This document shows positions 1-6,376 of a stretch of 25,335 nt of DNA, piece by piece. The first letter of the stretch is position 1. Every line of letters starts with the position of its first letter. The stretch spans positions 1 through 25,335 of the forward strand of contig JAIDLO010000090.1 in assembly GCA_029050995.1 (NCBI GenBank), in the 5' to 3' direction. Below the pieces are notes generated by a model, which did not search any database, was not told the DNA's origin, and saw nothing but the letters and a program-made list of their open reading frames with translations. This stretch comes from Eubacterium sp. (GTDB taxonomy: Bacteria > Bacillota > Clostridia > Oscillospirales > Acutalibacteraceae). The position numbers were made by a program, and so were the translations under genes.

Positions 1-19
1 ATTTATGAACAAATGGTAT

Positions 20-46
20 AAGGCAGTAAAATTACTGCCTTTTTTC
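20..46 (+). terminator. Intrinsic terminator of the upstream unit
   Basis: A perfect inverted repeat, AGGCAGTA then TACTGCCT (21-28 and 33-40) around a four-base loop, is followed directly by a T tract at 41-45. This is the classical Rho-independent form. The gene it ends lies before the window; in related genomes pyrH often follows rpsB-tsf, but nothing here proves that. The stem sequence is very close to the base of the terminator at 23637-23672. Confidence 0.85.
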
Positions 47-51
47 TAACA

Positions 52-81
52 TTGCTATATACTTTATTTATAAAATATATT
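52..81 (+). promoter_or_regulatory. Weak candidate promoter for the pyrH operon
   Basis: TTGCTA (52-57, four of six to TTGACA) and TATATT (76-81, five of six to TATAAT) are separated by 18 bases, between the upstream terminator and pyrH. The whole stretch is extremely AT-rich, so other -10-like hexamers can be found; a promoter is expected here from the layout, but the exact hexamers are a guess. Confidence 0.3.
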
Positions 82-134
82 AAAATATATAAGATATATA
101 AAACAGACTTTTCCATTTACACGGAGGTATAAAA

Positions 135-845
135 ATGGGTATTGCTTATAAAAGAATTTTGCTGAAGCTTTCAGGCGAGGTTCTTGCAGGCGCAAAAGGA
201 ACAGGTATTGATAATGAAACTGTTGTAACCATTTGCAAATCAGTTAAAAAGATTGCTGATATGGGCGTTGAGGTCGGCATTGTTGTTGGCGGCGGAAACT
301 TCTGGAGAGGCAGAACAAGCGAGGGTATGGACAGAACAAGAGCAGACCATATCGGTATGCTTGCAACATCAATGAACGCGCTTGCACTTTCAGATGCGCT
401 TGAACAGCTTGGTGCTGATGTAAGAGTGCAGACTGCGATTGAAATGCGTCAGATTGCAGAGCCTTATATCAGAAACAAGGCTATCCGCCATTTTGAAAAG
501 GGCAGAATTGTTATTTTCGGTTGTGGAACAGGTTCTCCGTTCTTCTCAACTGATACGGCTGCTGCGCTTCGTAGTGTTGAAATCAATGCGGATGTTCTTT
601 TCAAGGCAACCAATGTAGATGGTGTTTATGATAAAGATCCTAATAAATTCAGCGATGCTGTTAAATATGATACTGTATCCTTTAAAGAGGTTATTAACCG
701 TGATTTAAAGGTTATGGATTCAACAGCATTTTCACTTTGCAAGGATAATGATATGTCTATTCTTGTATTTAATCTTGATAATCCGGAAAATATCTGCAAA
801 GCTGTTTGCGGCGAAACAATAGGCACACTTGTGCAGAATAATTAA
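135..845 (+). CDS. pyrH: UMP kinase (uridylate kinase)
   Basis: This cytosolic enzyme phosphorylates UMP to UDP with ATP and commits pyrimidine nucleotides to RNA, DNA and wall precursors. The 236-residue length is normal for the bacterial hexameric PyrH of the amino-acid-kinase fold. Visible motifs are the N-terminal KRILLKLSGE, the glycine-rich GGGNFWRGR near residues 52-60, and the nucleotide-binding GTGSPFFSTDTAAALRS in the middle; many relatives have GNPFFTTD here. The start is fixed by GGAGG at 123-127, seven bases before the ATG. It is the first gene of an operon with frr 14 bases downstream, the usual pyrH-frr pairing. Bacterial PyrH is commonly activated by GTP and inhibited by UTP; this is family knowledge, not seen here. 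Confidence 0.97.
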   Translation: MGIAYKRILLKLSGEVLAGAKGTGIDNETVVTICKSVKKIADMGVEVGIVVGGGNFWRGRTSEGMDRTRADHIGMLATSMNALALSDALEQLGADVRVQTAIEMRQIAEPYIRNKAIRHFEKGRIVIFGCGTGSPFFSTDTAAALRSVEINADVLFKATNVDGVYDKDPNKFSDAVKYDTVSFKEVINRDLKVMDSTAFSLCKDNDMSILVFNLDNPENICKAVCGETIGTLVQNN

Positions 846-859
846 GAGAGGTAATTACA

Positions 860-1414
860 ATGGAAGCTTTATTTACGAAAACAAAAGAAAAAATGGAAAA
901 ATGTCTTGATGCGCTTGACAGAGATTACAAGGCAATTCGTGCAGGCAGAGCAAACCCTGCAATTCTTGATAAGGTTATGGTTGATTACTATGGCTGTGCT
1001 ACGCCGATTAATCAGATGGCAGCTATCAGTGTGCCTGAACCAAGAATGCTTATGATTCAGCCTTGGGATGCAAGCACATTAAAGGAAATTGAAAAAGCAA
1101 TCAACACATCCGATATCGGCATTAATCCAAGCAATGACGGCAAGGTTATCCGCCTTTCATTCCCTCCGCTTACAGAGGATCGCCGTAAAGAGCTTGTTAA
1201 GGATATTTCAAAGCGCGGTGAGGAAGCAAAGGTTGCTATCAGAAATGTTCGCCGTGATGCTATGGATGATTTAAAGAAGCTTAAAAAGGATAATGAAATT
1301 ACTGAGGATGATCAGAAAACCGGAGAAAAGAAGCTTCAGGATATTACAGACAGCTATGTAAAACAGGCTGAAGAGATAGAAAAGAAAAAGGAACAGGAAA
1401 TCCTTTCTATCTAA
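860..1414 (+). CDS. frr: Ribosome recycling factor
   Basis: RRF works with EF-G to split the post-termination ribosome so that subunits can be reused. The 184-residue length matches the family (about 185). The N-terminal helix carries RDYKAIRAGRANPAILDKV, which includes the conserved RAGRA-P segment. It is followed by the small domain VDYYGCATPINQMAAI and the long C-terminal helices with KRGEEAKVAIRNVRRDA, all hallmarks of the three-helix-bundle plus beta-sandwich tRNA-mimic fold. AGAGAGG just before the ATG is the ribosome site. The gene lies 14 bases after pyrH and is separated from uppS by 63 bases that hold a hairpin. Confidence 0.97.
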   Translation: MEALFTKTKEKMEKCLDALDRDYKAIRAGRANPAILDKVMVDYYGCATPINQMAAISVPEPRMLMIQPWDASTLKEIEKAINTSDIGINPSNDGKVIRLSFPPLTEDRRKELVKDISKRGEEAKVAIRNVRRDAMDDLKKLKKDNEITEDDQKTGEKKLQDITDSYVKQAEEIEKKKEQEILSI

Positions 1415-1429
1415 CAAAAATGATCAGTT

Positions 1430-1450
1430 GGCGGAGGATTTCCCTCCGCC
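1430..1450 (+). other. Stem-loop between frr and uppS
   Basis: GGCGGAGG (1430-1437) pairs perfectly with CCTCCGCC (1443-1450) around a five-base loop. It is the most GC-rich element in any intergenic space here. There is no real T tract after it (GTTCTCTCGTTT), so it is a poor terminator; it may be an RNA processing or stability element, or a weak attenuator inside the operon. The 5' arm also contains GGAGG, an SD-like sequence with no start codon suitably placed downstream. Confidence 0.6.
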
Positions 1451-1477
1451 GTTCTCTCGTTTATTAAGGAGTACATT

Positions 1478-2194
1478 ATGGCTTTGTTCAAGAAAAAAGA
1501 AACGAAAAATGCCGCGTTTACTGTTCTTCCGAAGCATATCGGAATTATTATGGACGGTAATGGCAGATGGGCGAAAAAGCGTGGTCTTCCAAGAACAGCA
1601 GGGCATAGAGCAGGCGCAGATGTGTTTGAAAAAATCTGCAAGGAATGCGGCAGGCTCGGTATTGAAGAGGTAACCTTTTATGCCTTTTCAACCGAAAACT
1701 GGAAGCGCCCGAAGGAAGAGGTTGATACCCTTATGCGTCTTTTCCGTGATTTCCTCCTTGAAGCTAAGGAAAGAATTGCGGAAACAGGCAATATCCGCAT
1801 TAAGTTTGCAGGAGAAAAAGAGGGTATAAGCGAGGAGCTTTTAGACCTTATGGCTGAAGCAGAGAAAACAACTGCGCACAGAACGGGAACGATTGTTAAT
1901 CTTGCAATCAACTATGGCGGCAGGCAGGAAATAGTTTCCGCTGTAAACAAGCTTATTGCAAGCGGTAAAACCGAGATAACCGAGCAGGATATAAGCGAAA
2001 ATGTTTATACAATGCCTGAATGTGATCTTATCATCAGACCAAGCGGCGAGGAAAGGCTTTCCAATTTCCTTTTGTGGCAGGCTGCTTACAGCGAATTCTG
2101 GTACAGTGATGTGCTTTGGCCTGATTTTGATGAAACGGATCTTCATCTGGCGCTTCATGAATTTGAGAAAAGAAACCGCAGATTCGGCGGATAA
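1478..2194 (+). CDS. uppS: Undecaprenyl diphosphate synthase (cis-prenyltransferase)
   Basis: UppS adds isopentenyl units in cis to farnesyl diphosphate to make the C55 lipid carrier for peptidoglycan and other surface polymers. The 238-residue protein has the family's signature HIGIIMDGNGRWAKKR at residues 20-35, with the catalytic Mg2+-binding Asp at residue 26. It also has GHRAG shortly after, the YAFSTENWKRP segment, and the substrate-binding block RPSGE-RLSNFLLWQ from residue 187. Many relatives have RTSGE in that block; the Pro here is a mild variant. TTAAGGAG precedes the ATG. Its substrates come from the MEP pathway, two enzymes of which (dxr, ispG) are encoded downstream in the same operon. 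Confidence 0.97.
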   Translation: MALFKKKETKNAAFTVLPKHIGIIMDGNGRWAKKRGLPRTAGHRAGADVFEKICKECGRLGIEEVTFYAFSTENWKRPKEEVDTLMRLFRDFLLEAKERIAETGNIRIKFAGEKEGISEELLDLMAEAEKTTAHRTGTIVNLAINYGGRQEIVSAVNKLIASGKTEITEQDISENVYTMPECDLIIRPSGEERLSNFLLWQAAYSEFWYSDVLWPDFDETDLHLALHEFEKRNRRFGG

Positions 2195-2207
2195 GGAGAT
2201 ATGAATT

Positions 2208-3071
2208 ATGAAAAAAAGAGTAATTACGGCAGTAGTTCTGCTTGCAGTGCTTGCACTTGTGGTATGGCAAATCAATACGCCGATTTTCGTTGCTGTTATT
2301 GCATTTTTATCTGCTGTTGCAGCAAATGAAATTATGAAATGTGCAAATGTTAAAAATAAACTTATTGTGGTTTTGGGTACAGCCTTTGCTGCCGCAGTTC
2401 CGTTTTTCGGCAGTGATAAGGTGCTTATGCCTTTCATTGATGCAAAGTATTGGGGCAATGTTATAAATGCCGTTCCGAATGTTGTTTATGTTATTTTGCT
2501 TGTTCTTGTTTTCCTTTTGGCACTGCTCAAGGGCTATGCACACACGAAATTTGAGGATGTTGCAGTTTCTGTTTTTGCAAGCGTGCTTGTGCCTTACGGC
2601 TTTTCTGTTTTCGTAAGACTTCGCGATATGTTTGAAAATGAGCAGTTCGGCATTTATCTTATTTTCTTTGGTTTGATTTGCGCGCTTGGAACAGATAGCG
2701 GTGCCCAGCTTGGCGGTATGGCATTCGGCAAGCACAAAATGAGCCCGAATATCAGCCCGAAGAAAACAGTTGAGGGCGCAATTTGTGGTGTTATTTTTGC
2801 ATTGATTCTGAATGCAGTTGCTGCTGTACTTTATAATGTGTTTGCAGAGGTTAAGCTTGAAACAAGCCAGATGATTATTCTGCTTGTTTGCAGCCTTCCG
2901 ATTTCATTTATGGGTATGATGGGCGATTTAAGTGCTTCTGTATTAAAAAGAAATTTCGGTGTTAAGGATTTCGGAAAAATATTCCCCGGTCACGGCGGTG
3001 TAATGGATAGATTTGATTCTTCTCTCTTCACAATTCCGCTTGCATATGTTGTTGCTTTAATTGCTTTTTAA
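2208..3071 (+). CDS. cdsA: Phosphatidate cytidylyltransferase (CDP-diglyceride synthase)
   Basis: CdsA makes CDP-diacylglycerol from phosphatidic acid and CTP, the branch point to the acidic and amino phospholipids. The 287-residue product is strongly hydrophobic, with about eight predicted membrane segments by eye. It ends with the family signature: GDLSASVLKR, then KDFGKIFPGHGGVMDRFDS, where the Asp residues bind the metals. The spacing to uppS is 13 bases with AAGGAGAT as the ribosome site. The uppS-cdsA-dxr-rseP order is a widespread conserved neighbourhood, which supports the call. Confidence 0.96.
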   Translation: MKKRVITAVVLLAVLALVVWQINTPIFVAVIAFLSAVAANEIMKCANVKNKLIVVLGTAFAAAVPFFGSDKVLMPFIDAKYWGNVINAVPNVVYVILLVLVFLLALLKGYAHTKFEDVAVSVFASVLVPYGFSVFVRLRDMFENEQFGIYLIFFGLICALGTDSGAQLGGMAFGKHKMSPNISPKKTVEGAICGVIFALILNAVAAVLYNVFAEVKLETSQMIILLVCSLPISFMGMMGDLSASVLKRNFGVKDFGKIFPGHGGVMDRFDSSLFTIPLAYVVALIAF

Positions 3072-3084
3072 TGAGGTAAACAAA

Positions 3085-4230
3085 ATGAAAACGATTTCAC
3101 TTTTAGGTTCAACAGGATCAATCGGTACACAGTCGCTTGATGTCTGCCGTATGCACGGCTACAAGGTTAAATGCTTAACTGCAAATTCAAATGTTGCTTT
3201 AATGGAAAAGCAGGTAAGAGAATTCAAGCCGGAAATCGTCTGCATGATGAATGAAAAGGCAGCAAGCGATTTAAAGGCTAAAATTTCAGATACAGAAACG
3301 AAAGTTGTTGCAGGTCTTGATGGTCTGATTGAATGTGCAACCTATGATGGTGCAGATACAGTGCTGAATTCCGTTGTCGGTATGATCGGGCTTCAGCCAA
3401 CGCTTGAGGCAATCAAGGCAAGAAAAACGATTGCTCTTGCAAACAAGGAAACGCTTGTTGCAGGCGGTCATCTTGTTACGAATCTTGCAAAGGAATATGG
3501 TGTTTCCATTCTTCCTGTAGACAGTGAGCATTCCGCAATCTTTCAGGCAATGCAGGGAAGTCCGTCTAAATCTGCAATCAAGAAAATTATTTTAACTGCC
3601 TCGGGCGGTCCGTTCTTCGGCAAAACGCTTGAAGAGCTTGAATGCGTAACTGCGGCTGATGCGTTGAAGCATCCAAATTGGGATATGGGGCAGAAAATTA
3701 CCATAGACTCAGCTACAATGATGAATAAAGGTTTGGAGTTTATTGAAGCAAAATGGCTTTTCGATATGCCGAATGAGGATATTGAAATTGTTGTGCATCG
3801 TGAATCCGTTGTGCATTCAGCAATTGTTTATCAGGATAATTCAATGATTGCACAGCTTGGTGTTCCCGATATGAGAATTCCGATTCAGTATGCGTTAACT
3901 TATCCTGAACGCAAGCCAAGTCCTGTTGCTCCGCTTTCCCTTGCAGACTACGGAAAGCTTACATTTTTTGAACCGGATTATGAAACCTTTAAATGCATTG
4001 ATGTCTGCAAAAATGCCATTGAAATGGGCGGTCTTCATCCTGCTGCTGCAAACGGCGCAAATGAAGAAAGTGTAAAACTTTTTCTTGAAGGTAAAATTAA
4101 ATTTACAGATATTGCATATCTTAATGATAAGGCAATGCGTAATGCACCTAAAAAAGAAAATTTTACGCTTGATGATGTTTTGAACACAGATAAAGAAGCA
4201 AGAGAATTTGTAAAAAATAGTATTAACTAA
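3085..4230 (+). CDS. dxr: 1-deoxy-D-xylulose 5-phosphate reductoisomerase
   Basis: Dxr catalyses the NADPH-dependent rearrangement and reduction of DXP to MEP, the first committed step of the MEP isoprenoid pathway. Translation from the ATG at 3085 gives 381 residues. The NADPH-binding GSTGSIG lies at 8-14. Metal-ligand residues are Asp146 and Glu148 in VDSEHS and Glu218 in NKGLEFIEA, matching E. coli D150, E152 and E231 by motif. The substrate-binding TASGGPF and HPNWDMG-KITIDSATM blocks are also present. This ATG has GAGGT eight to twelve bases upstream; an in-frame TTG at 3061 inside cdsA has no such site. Fosmidomycin targets this family. Confidence 0.96.
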   Translation: MKTISLLGSTGSIGTQSLDVCRMHGYKVKCLTANSNVALMEKQVREFKPEIVCMMNEKAASDLKAKISDTETKVVAGLDGLIECATYDGADTVLNSVVGMIGLQPTLEAIKARKTIALANKETLVAGGHLVTNLAKEYGVSILPVDSEHSAIFQAMQGSPSKSAIKKIILTASGGPFFGKTLEELECVTAADALKHPNWDMGQKITIDSATMMNKGLEFIEAKWLFDMPNEDIEIVVHRESVVHSAIVYQDNSMIAQLGVPDMRIPIQYALTYPERKPSPVAPLSLADYGKLTFFEPDYETFKCIDVCKNAIEMGGLHPAAANGANEESVKLFLEGKIKFTDIAYLNDKAMRNAPKKENFTLDDVLNTDKEAREFVKNSIN

Positions 4231-4245
4231 TAAGGGATTGATTTC

Positions 4246-5286
4246 GTGAATTTATCATCTATATGGAATACAGCTTATCCGATTATAATCGCAATTCTGT
4301 TTTTTGAATTTATCGTTATTATTCATGAGGGCGGTCATTTTGTTGCTGCCAAGCTTATGAAAATCAAGGTAAATGAATTTGCAATCGGAATGGGCCCGAA
4401 GATTTTTTCTTTTAAAAAGAAGGAAACACAATATTCTCTCCGTCTGTTTCCAATCGGCGGCTTTTGCGCTATGGAGGGCGAGGATGAAGAATCGGAGGTT
4501 GAGGGCTCTTTCTCATCAAAAAAAGTCGGTGCAAGAATTTTTGTTGTCGTTGCAGGTGCATTAATGAATCTGCTTCTCGGCTTTGTTATTGTGCTTTGTA
4601 TTGTTTGCAGTCAGAATCTGGTTGGCACAACAACGATTGCAAAATTTGCCGATGATGCCGTAAGCCCTTCCTATGGTCTACAGGTAGGCGATGAAATCAA
4701 GAATATAGATGGTATGCGCATTTATACCTCAACGGATGTAAACACAGGTTTTTCCCGTTCGTCAGACGGAAAGGTTGAAATGATCGTCAATAGAGACGGA
4801 AAAGATGTTACGCTGAATATTTCCTTTGATATGGAGGAATATGAAGGCCATAAGTATATCAATATGGACTTCTGGCTGCTTGGCAAGGAAAAAACCTTTA
4901 CAAGCGTTTTGTCAAACACGGCAGGCAGTTTTGTGTCTTTCACAAGAATGGTGTTCTTATCTGTTCATGATATTCTTGTCGGTAAATATGGCTTGTCGGA
5001 TTTAAGCGGTCCTGTAGGTGCTGTTTCTATTGTTTCTGATGCCGTTAAGGCAAGCCTTGGTTCTATGCTCAGAATTATGGCTATTTTAACAATCAATATC
5101 GGATTATTTAATCTGTTTCCGATTCCTGCGCTGGATGGCTGGCGTTTCTTTGTTCTTCTTGCAGAGGGCATAACGAAAAAGAAGCTTCCTGCGAAATGGG
5201 AATATATTATAAATGGTGTCGGCCTTGCTCTGCTGCTCCTTCTTATGTTCTTTGTAACATTCTCAGATATAAAAAGGCTGTTTTAA
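4246..5286 (+). CDS. rseP: RseP-type site-2 zinc metalloprotease (M50)
   Basis: Members of this family cut transmembrane substrates such as anti-sigma factors and leftover signal peptides within the membrane. The 346-residue protein starts with a membrane segment carrying the zinc site H27-E-G-G-H31. Most relatives have HELGH, so this is a conservative HExxH variant. A PDZ-like domain follows (about 130-210), then a second catalytic region with LFPIPALDG, Asp297 being the third zinc ligand; the next residue is Trp where Gly is usual (LDGGR). It has a C-terminal membrane segment. The start is GTG, preceded by AAGGGA at a normal distance. The substrate is unknown; the place between dxr and ispG is typical. 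Confidence 0.93.
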   Translation: MNLSSIWNTAYPIIIAILFFEFIVIIHEGGHFVAAKLMKIKVNEFAIGMGPKIFSFKKKETQYSLRLFPIGGFCAMEGEDEESEVEGSFSSKKVGARIFVVVAGALMNLLLGFVIVLCIVCSQNLVGTTTIAKFADDAVSPSYGLQVGDEIKNIDGMRIYTSTDVNTGFSRSSDGKVEMIVNRDGKDVTLNISFDMEEYEGHKYINMDFWLLGKEKTFTSVLSNTAGSFVSFTRMVFLSVHDILVGKYGLSDLSGPVGAVSIVSDAVKASLGSMLRIMAILTINIGLFNLFPIPALDGWRFFVLLAEGITKKKLPAKWEYIINGVGLALLLLLMFFVTFSDIKRLF

Positions 5287-5323
5287 AATTTAGAGCTTAT
5301 CCGTTTTAAAGAGGTAAAAAATT

Positions 5324-6376
5324 ATGATGAATAGAAGAGAAACGAAAAAAATAAAGCTTAAAGATATTTTTATCGGCGGGGATTCTCCGATTCTTGTTCA
5401 GTCTATGCTCAATATTCCTGCATCAAATATAGAGGACTCTGTTGAGCAGGCAAAGGAGCTTGCTGCAGCAGGCTGCCAGGTTATTCGTTTTGCAATTCCA
5501 AATGAAGAAGCGTTGAATCTGATAGAGCCGATTAAGAATGCTGTTGATGTTCCGCTTGTTGCAGATATTCATTTTGATTATAAGCTTGCGCTTGGTGCGG
5601 CTGAACGAGGAATAGATAAAATCAGAATTAATCCCGGTAATATCGGCGATGAATCAAGGGTTAAAGCAGTTGCAGATATCTGCAAACTGAAAGGGCTTCC
5701 AATCCGAATCGGTGTAAACAGCGGAAGCCTTGAAAAAGAAATCCTTGCCCAATATGGCTCTCCAACGCCTGAGGCAATGGTTGAATCTGCGCTTTACCAT
5801 GCTTCTCTTCTTGAAAAATTTGATTTTGATGATATCGTGATTTCCATTAAATCATCAGATGTAAATACAATGATTGCCGCTTATGAGCTTGCTTCTGAAA
5901 AATGCAATTATCCGCTTCATCTTGGTGTAACCGAAGCAGGTACGGAAAGAATGGGCATCATAAAATCTTCTATCGGTATCGGCGCTCTTCTTTCAAAGGG
6001 CATTGGCGATACGATTCGTGTAAGCCTTTCCGATAAGCCTGTTAAAGAGGTGTTTGCGGCATTCGATATTTTAAAGGCAGTCGGACTAAAAAAGGATTGC
6101 CCGTATCTTATTTCCTGCCCAACCTGCGGCAGAACGAAAATTGATTTAATCGGTCTTGCAAAACAGGTTGAAGAAAGATTAAAGGACTGCAAAAAGCCAA
6201 TCAAGGTTGCTGTTATGGGCTGTATTGTAAATGGACCGGGCGAAGCAAAGGAAGCCGATATCGGCATTGCAGGCGGCGACGGCAACGGACTTATTTTTAA
6301 AAAGGGAGAAATCCTGCGTAAAGTTCCCGAAGATCAATTACTTGAAGAATTAATGAAAGAGATAGATAAATTATAA
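5324..6376 (+). CDS. ispG: 4-hydroxy-3-methylbut-2-enyl diphosphate synthase (GcpE/IspG)
   Basis: IspG converts MEcPP to HMBPP in the MEP pathway, using a [4Fe-4S] cluster. The 350-residue length fits the short bacterial form: a TIM barrel (about 1-250, with VADIHFDYKLAL and KIRINPGNIG) and a C-terminal cluster-binding domain. The cluster ligands are visible: Cys265 and Cys268 in SCPTCGRTK, Cys300 in MGCIVNGPGE, and Glu307 in the same block. GAGG at 5311-5314 is nine bases before the ATG; a second Met follows at once (5327), so the start is uncertain by one codon. The stop overlaps the polC start by one base, so the two are translationally coupled. Confidence 0.96.
   Translation: MMNRRETKKIKLKDIFIGGDSPILVQSMLNIPASNIEDSVEQAKELAAAGCQVIRFAIPNEEALNLIEPIKNAVDVPLVADIHFDYKLALGAAERGIDKIRINPGNIGDESRVKAVADICKLKGLPIRIGVNSGSLEKEILAQYGSPTPEAMVESALYHASLLEKFDFDDIVISIKSSDVNTMIAAYELASEKCNYPLHLGVTEAGTERMGIIKSSIGIGALLSKGIGDTIRVSLSDKPVKEVFAAFDILKAVGLKKDCPYLISCPTCGRTKIDLIGLAKQVEERLKDCKKPIKVAVMGCIVNGPGEAKEADIGIAGGDGNGLIFKKGEILRKVPEDQLLEELMKEIDKL

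Noticed and set aside
1841..2458. 205-codon open frame on the minus strand
   Set aside because: It is antisense to uppS and cdsA, both of which are strongly supported by motifs.
3061..3084. TTG start for dxr inside the end of cdsA
   Set aside because: The added residues come before the family's N-terminal MKTISLLGSTGSIG, and GAGGT is placed for the ATG at 3085.
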